Shown: positions 24,582-33,031, numbered from the stretch's first letter. The stretch is DNA of 34,173 nt from Chitinophagaceae bacterium (GCA_009996675.1 JAACZQ010000061.1:1-34173), one strand, 5' to 3'. Numbers and translations: made by a program. Notes: generated by a model from the letters alone, not told the origin.

Positions 24582-25337
24582 ATGGCTTCCGTAAAAGATT
24601 TCTCTGTTGAAGAAAAACTGGTAAACCTGTTAAGGTTACAGAAAATTGACAGCAAACTGGATGAGATCCAGATTCTGAAAGGCGAACTTCCCATGGAGGT
24701 AAGTGACCTGGAAGATGAGATTCAGGGCTTGCTGAGCCGCCAGACCCGCATTGAAGAAGAAATCAATGGTATCAGTGAATTCATTGAAAGCAAGAAGGCT
24801 GCCATGAAGGAAAGTGAAGCGCTGATTGCCAAATATGAGAAGCAAAGTGAGAACGTAAAGAACAATCGCGAATTTGAAGCCATCAATAAAGAGATCGAAA
24901 TGCAGCAGCTGGAGATCAAACTGGCTGAGAAGCATATCCGTGATGCCAATGAAGAACTGGGCGAAAAAGTGAAACAACTGGACGCTGCCAAAAAGCAAAT
25001 CGGCCTGAAAGAAGGTGTTTTGAACCATAAGAAAGGCGAACTGGAAAAAATCATTGCTGATACTGAGAAAGAAGAAACGCATTTCAACAAACAAAGCAAT
25101 GAAGCCCGGGGTCATATCGACGACCGCCTCCTGTACAGCTATGACCGTATCCGCAAAAGCTACCGCAATGGATTGGCTGTTGTACCGGTAGAACGTGACG
25201 CCTGTGGTGGTTGTTTCAACTCCATCCCCCCGCAGCGCCAAAGCGAAATCCGTCTGCACAAAAAAATCATCGTGTGCGAAAACTGCGGACGTATTCTGGT
25301 TGATTCCGACCTGAACGACAGCGTAGAAGCAAAATAA
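24582..25337 (+). CDS. C4-type zinc-ribbon protein with long coiled coil (CdsZ/CT398-like)
   Basis: A 251-residue cytoplasmic protein. Residues about 8-190 are charged heptad repeats forming a long antiparallel coiled coil. The C-terminal zinc ribbon has four cysteines: C208-x2-C211 in DACGGCFNSIPP and C232-x2-C235 in VCENCGRIL. This is the zf-RING_7 family, including chlamydial CdsZ, with nucleic-acid or secretion-apparatus links in different species. In Bacteroidota its role is unknown. Its place 60 bases after the Nif3-like gene is a conserved pairing, and a shared function is inferred but unproven. The ATG at 24582 gives the normal N terminus, and a strong terminator follows. Confidence 0.88.
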   Translation: MASVKDFSVEEKLVNLLRLQKIDSKLDEIQILKGELPMEVSDLEDEIQGLLSRQTRIEEEINGISEFIESKKAAMKESEALIAKYEKQSENVKNNREFEAINKEIEMQQLEIKLAEKHIRDANEELGEKVKQLDAAKKQIGLKEGVLNHKKGELEKIIADTEKEETHFNKQSNEARGHIDDRLLYSYDRIRKSYRNGLAVVPVERDACGGCFNSIPPQRQSEIRLHKKIIVCENCGRILVDSDLNDSVEAK

Positions 25338-25357
25338 GCACAAGTAAAAATACCAGT

Positions 25358-25383
25358 AAAGGGTAGCCGATTGGCTACCCTTT
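25358..25383 (+). terminator. Terminator of the nif3-zinc-ribbon unit
   Basis: AAAGGGTAGCC (25358-25368), loop GATT, GGCTACCCTTT (25373-25383), then T-rich sequence. It is 20 bases past the stop and just before the next promoter. Confidence 0.92.
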
Positions 25384-25385
25384 CT

Positions 25386-25393
25386 TATTTTCG
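25386..25393 (+). promoter_or_regulatory. Possible -7 element of the TPR gene
   Basis: TATTTTCG, one base off TAnnTTTG, ending six bases before the ATG at 25399. It directly follows the terminator hairpin, so the gene needs a promoter here. Confidence 0.35.
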
Positions 25394-25398
25394 GTACA

Positions 25399-26889
25399 AT
25401 GAAGCTGATATTGGTCGTCATATGCACATTCCTGTTTACCGTGGGTAAATCCCATGCGCAAAAACAGTATGACTTCAACGCTGTTTGTCAACAGGCCTAC
25501 CAGGAAATCACCCGGTTACGTATCAGCAGTGGCGAAGCCTTGATTGCAAAAGCAAAGGCGGAGAATCCCAACAACCTGATACCGGTATTACTGGAGAGTT
25601 ATGCCGATTTTCTGGTTTTGTTTCTGAACGAAGACCCTGCTTTTTTCAAAACAGCATATCCAGGTTTTCTTGACAAGATCAATCAGTTGGAAGAAGGTCC
25701 TTCCAATTCCCCTTTTTACCGGTTCTGCCTGGCAAATGTCCGCTTCCATCGTGCCGCTGTTGCCATTAAATTTGGTAAGACCTGGGATGCAGGCTGGGAT
25801 TTCCGCAGGGCCTGGTTGTTCATCAAAGAGAACCAGAAAAAATTCCCGGGTTTTGTCCCGGATGATCTGCTCTATGGCGCATTGCAAGCTGCCGTAGGTA
25901 CCATTCCCAAAGGATACAAATGGCTTGCCGGGTTATTAGGCATGCGTGCATCCATGACCGATGGGATTAAAACGGTCCGGAATTTTGTTTACAGCAATGA
26001 CCCCTGGGTAAAAATTTTCGCAAACGAAGCCAATTTTATTTACCCTTACCTGCTCTTTTATCTGGAGAATAAAAAAGAGGAAGCCATTCAGTTTATACAG
26101 CAGAAAAAGCTGGATCTGGTGAATAACCATTTACATGGCTGGATGGCTGCCAACCTGGGACTGAACAACAAACAAAGTGTTTACGCCATCGGCATCATCA
26201 ACAACCGGAATAAATCTTCCGAGTACCTGAATACACCCGTCTGGGATTTTGAAATGGGCTATGCACGGTTATTTCACCTCGAAATCCCAGAAGCCCTGCG
26301 TTATTTTACTGCTTTTACCACTGCATTTAAAGGGCGGTTCTACCTCAAAGATGTTTACCAGAAAATCAGCTGGTGTTATTACCTCCAGGGGAATATGACA
26401 GCAGCAGAACAGGCCCGGCAACTGGTACTTTCGAGGGGTAGCACCGACACCGATGCCGATAAACAGGCATTAAAAGATGCACGCTCCGGTAACTGGCCCA
26501 ACCCCCTCCTGCTGCGTGCCCGTTTGCTGAGTGACGGAGGTTATCACCACGAGGCGCTGGCATTACTGCATGGAAAGTCTGATGCCGATTTTGAGCAGGA
26601 AGAAGAGCGACTGGAATTCGTTTACCGCGCAGCCAGGATATTTGACGACCTGGGACGCGATGAAGAAGCCATCAAAGCCTACCAGAATGCCATCCGGCTG
26701 GGAGAATTCCGGAAGGAATACTTCGCCGCACGCGCTGCGGTACAGCTGGGACAACTGTACGAAGCACGCGGACAGAAAGCGGAAGCCATCCGCTATTACC
26801 AGCAATGTCTGGATATGGGTGATCACGAATTTAAAAATTCCCTGGACCAGCGTGCCAAATCAGGTATACTGAGGTGTAAGGGGGAATAG
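25399..26889 (+). CDS. Secreted tetratricopeptide-repeat protein
   Basis: A 496-residue protein with a signal peptide (MKLILVVICTFLFTVGKSHAQ, cleavage after HAQ near residue 21). The mature protein is almost all helical. The C-terminal part has two clear TPR-like repeats: residues about 410-445 (YRAARIFDDLGRDEEAIKAYQNAIRLG) and 450-485 (AVQLGQLYEARGQKAEAIRYYQQCLDMG). The earlier helices are weaker repeats. No enzymatic motif. It likely mediates protein contacts in the periplasm or outer membrane; the partner is unknown. It precedes recN by 74 bases on the same strand, a neighbourhood often kept in Bacteroidota. The ATG at 25399 begins the signal peptide. Confidence 0.8.
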   Translation: MKLILVVICTFLFTVGKSHAQKQYDFNAVCQQAYQEITRLRISSGEALIAKAKAENPNNLIPVLLESYADFLVLFLNEDPAFFKTAYPGFLDKINQLEEGPSNSPFYRFCLANVRFHRAAVAIKFGKTWDAGWDFRRAWLFIKENQKKFPGFVPDDLLYGALQAAVGTIPKGYKWLAGLLGMRASMTDGIKTVRNFVYSNDPWVKIFANEANFIYPYLLFYLENKKEEAIQFIQQKKLDLVNNHLHGWMAANLGLNNKQSVYAIGIINNRNKSSEYLNTPVWDFEMGYARLFHLEIPEALRYFTAFTTAFKGRFYLKDVYQKISWCYYLQGNMTAAEQARQLVLSRGSTDTDADKQALKDARSGNWPNPLLLRARLLSDGGYHHEALALLHGKSDADFEQEEERLEFVYRAARIFDDLGRDEEAIKAYQNAIRLGEFRKEYFAARAAVQLGQLYEARGQKAEAIRYYQQCLDMGDHEFKNSLDQRAKSGILRCKGE

Positions 26890-26963
26890 TCTTTTCTTTA
26901 AATTGCAGCGGGATGATGTGAAAGGCGAAGACACGCTTTACTCACTCCCCCAATTATATACGC

Positions 26964-28637
26964 ATGCTTACCAAGCTACACATACAGAACTACGCCATCA
27001 TTGATGAGATTGAGATCGACTTTTCGGATCAGCTCAACATTATTACGGGTGAAACCGGCGCCGGAAAGAGTATCCTCATGGGCGCGTTGAGTTTGATACT
27101 GGGTGAAAGGGCAGATAGTTCTGTATTGGTAAACAAAGAAAAGAAATCCTGTATTGAAGGCTTTTTTGCGGTAGCAGATAAACCGACTGTACAGCAATGG
27201 CTGGAAGCAGCATCATTTGATGCAGGAACAGAACTACTGCTGCGAAGAGAGATTGCGGTAAACGGGAAATCCCGGGCTTTCATCAACGATACCCCGGCCA
27301 CACTCTCACAACTCAAAGCATTGGCATCCCTGCTGGTAGATTTGCACCAGCAGTTTGATACACTGGAACTGGGCAACAGCGATTTTCAGTTGCAGGTATT
27401 GGATGCTTTGGCCGATCACCAGCCACTGCTTCAGGAATACCGTACACAATTTCAGCAATGGCAAACCGCCAGGGCTACCCTGGAAGAACTTAACACACAG
27501 AAAGCCGCTTTTTCCAAAGAGGCCGATTATCACCAGTTTTTATACGACGAACTGGAAACAGTTTCCCTGCAGGAAGGAGAGCTGGAACAGCTCGACCAGG
27601 AGTTGAAAATGCTCACCCATGCGGAAGGCATTAAAAATGCCCTGTCAGCAGCCTATTATGAACTGAAAGAGAGCCCCCAGCCACTTGTATCCTCACTCAA
27701 ACAAATGATCCAGCAGTTACAGCCCTTTGCTGGTTATCATACTGGTATTCCGACCCTGCTGGAAAGGTTGCAGGGACTGCATGTTGAGCTGCAGGATATA
27801 GCCGGGGAAACAGACCATATCAACGATCAGGTCCAGTTTGATGAGAAAAGAATTGAATGGATCAATCAGCGATTGGCGGAAGGGTATAAACTATTAAAAA
27901 AACACGGTGTACAAACCACAGCAGACCTGCTGCGCATCCAGGAAGATCTGATGGAAAAATTGCAGCAGGTACTTAATATCGATGACGCGATCCGTTCCGC
28001 AGAAACAGCCGTAAAGAAATTAGAGCAATCGGCTACTGCGCTGGCTGAAAAAATATCTGCCGCCAGGGTAAAACAGGCAGCTCCGCTGGAAAAAGAAGTC
28101 AACCGTTTACTGAAGCAGGTAGGTATGCCCAATGCACGTATCCAGGTAAGCTGTAAACAAACTGGTTTACAGCAGCAAGGTATGGATGCGATTGAGTTTC
28201 TGTTCAACGCCAATATACCGGCCGGCGATAACAACCCCGACCGTTTTGAGCCCATCCGGAAAGTAGCCAGCGGCGGTGAATTGAGTCGCTTAATGCTTTG
28301 TATTAAGTCACTGGTAGCACGCTCCATTAACCTTCCTACCCTGATTTTCGATGAAATTGATACAGGCATCTCCGGGGAAGCCGCCCGCCAGGTAGGCATC
28401 ATTATGAAGGAACTGGCTGCAAGTCTGCAAATCATTTGTATTACGCACCAGCCACAGATTGCCGGCAAGGCCGATGCTCATTTCTTTGTTTACAAGGAGG
28501 CAGCCGGAAATAGTATTAAAACAAATATCCGGTTACTGCCTGCCGAAGAACGTATCCAGGCCATCGCCCGGATGCTTAGCGGCGAGCACCCAACAGCTGC
28601 TGCGCTGGAAAATGCCCGGGAAATGATGATGCAGTAG
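26964..28637 (+). CDS. recN: DNA repair protein RecN
   Basis: A 557-residue SMC-like ATPase that acts in repair of double-strand breaks. Walker A is GETGAGKS at 29-36, and the N terminus LHIQNYAIIDEIEIDFSDQLNIITG is diagnostic. Two coiled-coil arms (about 150-360) flank a hinge-free middle. The signature ASGGELSRLMLCIK is near 435, followed by Walker B LIFDEIDTGISGEAARQVG and the C-terminal ITHQPQIAGKADAHFFV histidine switch. The length is normal. The start at 26964 is the first ATG of the family N terminus. fabI follows after 58 bases. No LexA-type box is recognised upstream; the 74-base gap holds only AT-rich sequence and a GGGGGA/TCCCCC pair spaced far apart. Confidence 0.96.
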   Translation: MLTKLHIQNYAIIDEIEIDFSDQLNIITGETGAGKSILMGALSLILGERADSSVLVNKEKKSCIEGFFAVADKPTVQQWLEAASFDAGTELLLRREIAVNGKSRAFINDTPATLSQLKALASLLVDLHQQFDTLELGNSDFQLQVLDALADHQPLLQEYRTQFQQWQTARATLEELNTQKAAFSKEADYHQFLYDELETVSLQEGELEQLDQELKMLTHAEGIKNALSAAYYELKESPQPLVSSLKQMIQQLQPFAGYHTGIPTLLERLQGLHVELQDIAGETDHINDQVQFDEKRIEWINQRLAEGYKLLKKHGVQTTADLLRIQEDLMEKLQQVLNIDDAIRSAETAVKKLEQSATALAEKISAARVKQAAPLEKEVNRLLKQVGMPNARIQVSCKQTGLQQQGMDAIEFLFNANIPAGDNNPDRFEPIRKVASGGELSRLMLCIKSLVARSINLPTLIFDEIDTGISGEAARQVGIIMKELAASLQIICITHQPQIAGKADAHFFVYKEAAGNSIKTNIRLLPAEERIQAIARMLSGEHPTAAALENAREMMMQ

Positions 28638-28666
28638 TTGATTTCGGGGGATATTACATAATTTTA
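28638..28666 (+). promoter_or_regulatory. fabI: Possible promoter of fabI
   Basis: TTG at 28638-28640, 18 bases, then TAATTTTA (28659-28666), one base off the -7 consensus. An overlapping TACCTTTC (28665-28672) is an alternative. No terminator separates recN from fabI, so readthrough is also possible. Confidence 0.3.
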
Positions 28667-28695
28667 CCTTTCTGTAACAAATTAAAACAAGCATT

Positions 28696-29511
28696 ATGGC
28701 TTATAACCTGCTCAAAGGAAAACGTGGCATCATTACTGGTGCATTGGATGAAAACTCCATTGCCTGGAAAGTAGCTGAAAAAGCGCACGAAGAAGGTGCC
28801 AGTTTTGTGTTAACCAATGCCCCCATCGCCATGCGTATGGGAGAGATCAAAAAACTGGCAGAAAAAACCGGTTCACAGATCATCCCGGCCGATGCCACCA
28901 ACGTAGAGGAACTCACAAATCTTTTTACTCAGTCCCAGGAAGTCCTCGGCGGTAAAATTGATTTCGTGCTGCACTCCATCGGTATGAGTGTGAATATTCG
29001 CAAGAATATTCCGTATACAGAATCCAACTATGACTATTTCATGAAGGGTATTGATGTATCCGCCCTTTCTTTTCATAAAATGCTGGCCGTTGCCCGAAAA
29101 CTGGATGCCATTAATGAATGGGGCAGTGTGGTTGCCCTGACCTATATGGCTGCCCAGCGGACCTTCCCTTTTTATACAGACATGGCCGATATCAAAGCGA
29201 TGCTGGAATCCATTGCCCGCAGCTTCGGTTATCATTACGGCGTGGAGAAAAAAATAAGAATTAATACCGTTTCACAATCTCCTACCAAAACAACCGCCGG
29301 TACAGGTATCAAAGGCTTTGGTGATTTTTATGACTATGCCAATGCCATCGCCCCGCTGGGTAACGCTTCGGCAGAAGATTGTGCCAACTACTGTATCACA
29401 CTGTTCTCCGATCTTACCCGTATGGTTACAATGCAAAACCTCTTCCACGACGGAGGTTATTCCAATACCGGCGTAAGCATGGAAGTAATGCAGAAAGTAG
29501 GGATTGAATAA
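28696..29511 (+). CDS. fabI: Enoyl-[acyl-carrier-protein] reductase (NADH)
   Basis: A 271-residue short-chain dehydrogenase that reduces trans-2-enoyl-ACP in the last step of fatty-acid elongation. The divergent cofactor site GIITGALDENSIAWKVAEKA is typical of FabI. The catalytic pair Y160-x6-K167 (FYTDMADIK) and Y150 (ALTYMAAQR) match the E. coli Y156/K163 and Y146. HSIGMSV is the SIGM-type motif. The stretch INTVSQSPTKTTAGTGIKGF replaces the usual NAISAGPIRTLAASGIKDF, as in many Bacteroidota. The ATG at 28696 gives the family N terminus. It lies between recN and a SemiSWEET gene on the same strand, 67 bases apart. Confidence 0.96.
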   Translation: MAYNLLKGKRGIITGALDENSIAWKVAEKAHEEGASFVLTNAPIAMRMGEIKKLAEKTGSQIIPADATNVEELTNLFTQSQEVLGGKIDFVLHSIGMSVNIRKNIPYTESNYDYFMKGIDVSALSFHKMLAVARKLDAINEWGSVVALTYMAAQRTFPFYTDMADIKAMLESIARSFGYHYGVEKKIRINTVSQSPTKTTAGTGIKGFGDFYDYANAIAPLGNASAEDCANYCITLFSDLTRMVTMQNLFHDGGYSNTGVSMEVMQKVGIE

Positions 29512-29578
29512 CGAAGGCCTGTCAACCGGTCTGTAATTGAATTCACAACTATTCATGATCCTATAAAGCCAAGATCAA

Positions 29579-29845
29579 ATGAACTGGATTGAACTCGTTG
29601 GATATATCGGCTCATTCCTCACTTCCATCACTTTTATTCCACAGGTATACAAATCCTGGCAGTCCAGAAGCGTTGGTGATCTGAGTGTATGGATGATTCT
29701 GATTGTTATTACCAGCACCGTTGTATGGCTGGTCTATGGTTTTGCCATTGGCAGTGGTCCGGTTATTTCAGCCAATCTGATTGTGCTGGCTTTATCCCTG
29801 CTGCTGCTGTATTTCAAATTCAGTTTCCCCAAAAATCAATCCTGA
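29579..29845 (+). CDS. SemiSWEET-type sugar transporter
   Basis: An 88-residue membrane protein made of one three-helix MtN3/saliva unit (helices about 4-25, 35-58 and 62-82). The PQ motif after the first helix (SITFIPQVYKSW, P21-Q22) and the WLVYGFAIGSGPVISAN stretch with its helix-3 asparagine are diagnostic. SemiSWEETs work as dimers to carry mono- or disaccharides across the inner membrane; some PQ-loop relatives carry other solutes. The sugar cannot be read. It follows fabI by 67 bases without a hairpin between and ends in a strong terminator. Confidence 0.9.
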   Translation: MNWIELVGYIGSFLTSITFIPQVYKSWQSRSVGDLSVWMILIVITSTVVWLVYGFAIGSGPVISANLIVLALSLLLLYFKFSFPKNQS

Positions 29846-29864
29846 GATCCATTACTGAAAACAT

Positions 29865-29900
29865 AAAAAAAGTCATCCGGCAAAACCGGATGACTTTTTT
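29865..29900. terminator. Bidirectional terminator between the SemiSWEET and DUF2795 genes
   Basis: AAAAAAAGTCATCCGG (29865-29880), loop CAAAA, CCGGATGACTTTTTT (29886-29900), with A and T tails on both sides. It serves the SemiSWEET gene and the DUF2795 gene that stops at 29935. Confidence 0.93.
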
Positions 29901-29934
29901 CTTTCACTATTATTTACTGGATAGAGAGTTGTAA

Positions 29935-30156
29935 TTAATATTCATCTTCATTGAACATGAAGTCTTCCTGGCTTGGATAATCAGGCCAGATGTCTTCTAT
30001 GCTCTCGTACACTTCACCCTCATCTTCCAGCTCCTGGAGATTTTCTACCACTTCAATAGGTGCACCACTTCGAATGGAATAATCAATCAATTCGTCCTTG
30101 GTGGCGGGCCAGGGGGCTTCTTCCAGGTAACTTGCCAATTCTAATGTCCAGAACAT
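29935..30156 (-). CDS. Small acidic DUF2795 protein
   Basis: A 73-residue, strongly acidic cytoplasmic protein (MFWTLELASYLEEAPWPATKDELIDYSIRSG...). The N-terminal 55 residues match the small DUF2795 helical domain, with the PATKDELIDY and GAPIEVVENLQELEDEGEVYESI stretches; the tail (EDIWPDYPSQEDFMFNEDEY) is acidic. Such proteins are common in Bacteroidota, but their function is unknown. A good promoter (30178-30208) lies 22 bases upstream. It stands alone between two strong terminators or divergent genes, so it is its own unit. Confidence 0.85.
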   Translation of the reverse strand: MFWTLELASYLEEAPWPATKDELIDYSIRSGAPIEVVENLQELEDEGEVYESIEDIWPDYPSQEDFMFNEDEY

Positions 30157-30177
30157 AATTTACCTTTTAATTTTTTG

Positions 30178-30208
30178 CAAATGTAACCGTATCCGCGAAA
30201 CTACCAAA
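30178..30208 (-). promoter_or_regulatory. Promoter of the DUF2795 gene
   Basis: On the minus strand TTTG (complement of 30205-30208), 19 bases, then a perfect TACATTTG (complement of 30178-30185). The start codon is 21 bases downstream. Confidence 0.7.
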
Positions 30209-30259
30209 TGCAGTTCCGGGCCTGTGCAAAGAAATGTTCAAAATTGGGGGAATATGGGC

Positions 30260-30267
30260 TAGGTTTG
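30260..30267 (+). promoter_or_regulatory. lolD: Promoter -7 element of the LolD-like gene
   Basis: A perfect TAGGTTTG, 20 bases before the ATG at 30288. It lies inside an upstream frame opening at 30234, which argues for the later start. Confidence 0.45.
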
Positions 30268-30287
30268 TAGGGAAACAAGGCCATTAC

Positions 30288-30941
30288 ATGCTCAAAGCCC
30301 ATCAAATTACCCGGAAATTCGGTCAGCTGGAAGTCCTGAAAGGCGTAGATATAGCGATTCAGACCGGCGAAATTGTTAGTATTATCGGCTCATCCGGAGC
30401 CGGCAAAAGTACCCTTCTGCATATTTTGGGCACCCTCGACCGACCCGATCAGGGTGAGATTTGGTTGAATGGCCAGCGAACAGACCAACTGAGAGGTAAC
30501 GAACTGGCCGATTTCAGAAATGCCCATATGGGTTTTGTTTTCCAGTTTCACCACCTCCTGCCGGAATTTTCGGCCGTTGAAAATGTTTGCATCCCTGGCT
30601 GGATTGCTGGTAAATCTAGAAAGGAGGTAGAAGCAAAAGCCATGGAACTCCTGGAACTCCTCGGATTATCCAGCCGTGCCTCCCATAAACCCCAGGAATT
30701 ATCAGGCGGTGAACAACAGCGCGTAGCCGTGGCCAGAGCGCTGATCAACCAACCCGATATCGTTTTTGCAGACGAACCCACCGGCAATCTCGACAGTCAG
30801 AATGCCCGCGAACTACATGAGTTATTTTTGACCCTGCGTAATAATTTCAGGCAGACATTTCTCATTGTAACCCATAACCAGGAACTGGCTGGCATGAGTG
30901 ACCGAGTACTACGCATGAAAGACGGATTGATATTACCCTGA
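30288..30941 (+). CDS. lolD: LolD-like ABC transporter ATPase
   Basis: A 217-residue ATPase of the MacB/LolD/FtsE group. Walker A is GSSGAGKST at 34-42, the Q loop is FVFQFHHLLPEF, the signature is LSGGEQQR, Walker B is [14 protein letters not shown], and the H loop is LIVTHNQEL. Together with a LolC/E permease such proteins release lipoproteins from the inner membrane; HHLLPEFSAVENV is the LolD form of this loop. No permease gene is adjacent, so its partner is elsewhere. The ATG at 30288 is preferred over one at 30234 because a TAGGTTTG promoter box lies between them. Its last nine bases overlap the end of the converging adenosyltransferase gene. LolD is the best name but FtsE-like use is possible. 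Confidence 0.85.
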   Translation: MLKAHQITRKFGQLEVLKGVDIAIQTGEIVSIIGSSGAGKSTLLHILGTLDRPDQGEIWLNGQRTDQLRGNELADFRNAHMGFVFQFHHLLPEFSAVENVCIPGWIAGKSRKEVEAKAMELLELLGLSSRASHKPQELSGGEQQRVAVARALINQPDIVFADEPTGNLDSQNARELHELFLTLRNNFRQTFLIVTHNQELAGMSDRVLRMKDGLILP

Positions 30942-31499
30942 TACACGGGGTTTCCAGGCTATTTCGGCCACACCCAGCCGATGGGCGATCCAACGGCTTG
31001 CCACAAAAAGGTAATCGCTTAAACGATTCAGGTATTTAATAACCAGCGGATCTACAAATAATTCCATTTGCTGCATCTGAACGCAGGAACGCTCTGCCCT
31101 TCTGCAAACACAACGTGCAATATGGGCAGCAGATACGGCCATATGACCACCAGGCAGAATAAAAAACTTCATCGGCGCCAATACTTCATTCATCCGGTCA
31201 ATTTCTTTTTCAAGAAAATGAACATCAGACTCTTTGAGATCGGGCATTTTCATCAGGGGTTCTTTGTCAGGATCACAGGCCAGTGATGAACCAATGGTAA
31301 AAAGACGATCCTGTATCTCCCGCAACACCGCAACCAGTTCCGCATCCGGCAAAAGATCTGATACCATACCAATATGGGAGTTCAGTTCATCTATCGTGCC
31401 ATACGTTTCAATGCGAATATGACTTTTGGGCACTTTGGTGCCACCAATCAAAGAGGTCTTACCCAAATCGCCCGTTTTGGTGTATATCTTCATTGCCAT
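30933..31499 (-). CDS. Cob(I)alamin adenosyltransferase, PduO type
   Basis: A 188-residue enzyme that transfers the adenosyl group of ATP to cob(I)alamin to make coenzyme B12. The N-terminal KIYTKTGDLGKTSLIGG is the ATP-binding stretch. RIETYGTIDELNSHIGM and FILPGG are diagnostic, and the ARCVCRRAER helix and NRLSDYLFVASRW carry conserved Arg, Glu and Asp positions. No other cobalamin gene is near, so the enzyme probably serves B12 salvage. The ATG at 31499 is used; a second methionine two codons later is possible. A TAATTTTG box lies 23 bases upstream. The 3' end overlaps the LolD-like gene by nine bases tail to tail. Confidence 0.92.
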   Translation of the reverse strand: MAMKIYTKTGDLGKTSLIGGTKVPKSHIRIETYGTIDELNSHIGMVSDLLPDAELVAVLREIQDRLFTIGSSLACDPDKEPLMKMPDLKESDVHFLEKEIDRMNEVLAPMKFFILPGGHMAVSAAHIARCVCRRAERSCVQMQQMELFVDPLVIKYLNRLSDYLFVASRWIAHRLGVAEIAWKPRVSG

Positions 31500-31521
31500 A
31501 ACATAATACTTCTTGTTGAAA

Positions 31522-31529
31522 CAAAATTA
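31522..31529 (-). promoter_or_regulatory. Promoter -7 element of the adenosyltransferase gene
   Basis: A perfect TAATTTTG on the minus strand, 22 bases before the ATG at 31499. No -33 TTG at the usual distance. Confidence 0.45.
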
Positions 31530-31603
31530 ACCGGCTTTGGTTGGCCGTTACGCATAAATTGGGGACTGGTAAGATGCAAACCAGCCCAATAACAGGATGC
31601 TAC

Positions 31604-32317
31604 TTAATGAAAAGATACCGATGCTGTTGCGGGTTTGCTTTTATCCGTTTCAACCAATCCGTCCCGCAAACGCACCACGCGGCGGGCATAAGCAGCAATA
31701 TCTTCTTCGTGTGTAACCAGGATTACCGTATTCCCGGCTTCCTGAATTTTACCGAATAATTCCATTACCTCAACGGAGGTTTTTGAATCCAGGTTACCAG
31801 TGGGTTCATCGGCCAGTAAAATAGATGGATTATTCACCAATGCCCGGGCAATCGCTACCCGCTGTATCTGACCACCACTGAGCTCATTTGATTTGTGGTG
31901 ACTGCGTTCTGCCAATCCTACTTTCTGCAAAGCATCCAACGCCCGTTCGGTTCTTTCTTTTTTGTTTACACCGGCATAAATCAATGGCAGTGCAACGTTT
32001 TCCGCAGCACTCAAACGGGGCAGTAGGTTAAACTGCTGGAACACAAATCCAATTTCGGTATTCCGCACTTCTGCCAGTTCATCATCCGGCATCTTACTCA
32101 CGTCCTTTCCGTTCAAAATATACTTGCCGCCGGTTGGAGAATCCAGGCATCCCAGGATATTCATCAGGGTACTTTTCCCGCTTCCCGACGGGCCCATCAA
32201 AGCCACATATTCGTTTTTAAAGATTTCCAGGGAAATACCTTTTAATACAGGGATAGCCTGGCTACCCATGAAATAACTTTTCTGAATATTTTCCAGCCTG
32301 ATAATCGCTTCGCTCAT
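31604..32317 (-). CDS. MacB-like ABC transporter ATPase
   Basis: A 237-residue ATPase of the MacB/LolD group. Walker A is GPSGSGKST at 42-50, the Q loop [18 protein letters not shown] is the MacB form, the signature is LSGGQIQR, Walker B is [14 protein letters not shown], and the H loop is [10 protein letters not shown]. MacB-type ATPases drive export of peptides or drugs, or act mechanically on the outer membrane through an adaptor; the permease and adaptor are not adjacent. The ATG at 32317 is preferred; the frame runs on upstream into gatC without a family-like N terminus. It follows gatC by 28 bases on the same strand and is probably cotranscribed with it. Confidence 0.87.
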   Translation of the reverse strand: MSEAIIRLENIQKSYFMGSQAIPVLKGISLEIFKNEYVALMGPSGSGKSTLMNILGCLDSPTGGKYILNGKDVSKMPDDELAEVRNTEIGFVFQQFNLLPRLSAAENVALPLIYAGVNKKERTERALDALQKVGLAERSHHKSNELSGGQIQRVAIARALVNNPSILLADEPTGNLDSKTSVEVMELFGKIQEAGNTVILVTHEEDIAAYARRVVRLRDGLVETDKSKPATASVSFH

Positions 32318-32345
32318 AATGATTGAATGATGAGGTTGATGATGC

Positions 32346-32636
32346 CTATTGTTTAATGACTTTTGCCACCCGGAAAAAAACACCATTATTCTCTGGTGCA
32401 TTGCGCAAAGCCGCTTCCCTGCTCACAGAACCCTCCACCCTGTCCTCCCTTAATACATTGGATACTTCCCCCATATGCAATAAGGGCTCAACGCCTGTCA
32501 CATCCACTTCCTGCAATTGTTCCACAAAACGAACCATTTTGCGAATATCTTCAAGCATAACGCCCTTCCCCTCCTCACTCAATCGCAAACGGGATAAATG
32601 CGCCAGGTCTTCTATCATTGTAGGGTTGATCTCCAT
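32346..32636 (-). CDS. gatC: Aspartyl/glutamyl-tRNA amidotransferase subunit C
   Basis: A 96-residue helical protein that joins GatA and GatB in the amidotransferase converting Glu-tRNA(Gln) or Asp-tRNA(Asn). The family pattern is clear: [34 protein letters not shown], then [42 protein letters not shown], ending as usual. gatA and gatB are not in the window. A TATTTTTG box lies only six bases before the ATG at 32636, so a leaderless transcript is possible. The MacB-like gene follows after 28 bases. Confidence 0.94.
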   Translation of the reverse strand: MEINPTMIEDLAHLSRLRLSEEGKGVMLEDIRKMVRFVEQLQEVDVTGVEPLLHMGEVSNVLREDRVEGSVSREAALRNAPENNGVFFRVAKVIKQ

Positions 32637-32641
32637 TATAA

Positions 32642-32649
32642 CAAAAATA
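32642..32649 (-). promoter_or_regulatory. gatC: Promoter -7 element of gatC
   Basis: A perfect TATTTTTG on the minus strand ending six bases before the gatC ATG. No -33 TTG at the usual distance. Confidence 0.45.
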
Positions 32650-32909
32650 ACTGAAACAATGGATTCCCGATCAGATAATGGTTAAAAGGCAAAGAAGTAC
32701 TGAAGAACTGCCCCAAGCCCCCGCTCACAGGCCAACAGGAACTGCTCCATTGTTCGAACCTGGATGGATGACACGCTTTAACAAAAGATAAACCCCTAAC
32801 TATCAGTGTTTTTTGAGGTTATATACATTCCGTGCATAAATCGGTTTTCGGGAAAGCCCCGGATCAACGGGTTTTTACTTATATTGTAATAACCAAATCC
32901 CCCCCTGTT

Positions 32910-32990
32910 ATGTTAGTTTATGTCCTTTTAGTTGTCTACCTCGTATGCCTCTACCGGGCCTACAAAGGTGCTGCTACATCGGATCACTGA
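32910..32990 (+). CDS. Possible 26-residue single-membrane-helix microprotein
   Basis: ATG at 32910 to TGA at 32988-32990. The product begins MLVYVLLVVYLVCLYRAYKG and ends AATSDH. Residues 1-15 are a hydrophobic helix, then Y-R-A-Y-K-G and a polar end, so the topology would be N-out or a small inner-membrane peptide. It is the only ORF of note in the 516-base stretch 32637-33152. It is followed, after 41 bases, by a perfect GC hairpin with a T run (33032-33066), which shows that something is transcribed through here on the plus strand. No Shine-Dalgarno is visible and no exact -7 element; an imperfect TATATTGT lies near 32881. It does not look like KdpF or CydX. It could also be a chance ORF within a small RNA. 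Confidence 0.4.
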   Translation: MLVYVLLVVYLVCLYRAYKGAATSDH

Positions 32991-33031
32991 TGGTTATTGA
33001 AAAACCAGAATCCATTATCCGCACCTTATGG

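Noticed and set aside
24636..25478. Open frame of 280 codons on the minus strand opposite the zinc-ribbon gene
   Set aside because: It is antisense to a coiled-coil gene rich in Glu and Lys codons, which yields long Phe/Leu-rich reverse frames. It has no domain and crosses the terminator at 25358-25383.
32853..32876. CCCG/CGGG hairpin followed by T5 as a second terminator in the gene-poor stretch
   Set aside because: The core stem is four pairs with a mismatch next to it, too weak to call.
32910..32990. The 26-residue ORF as a KdpF, CydX or similar known small subunit
   Set aside because: No kdp or cyd gene is near, and the polar tail does not match those families. It is kept only as an unassigned microprotein.
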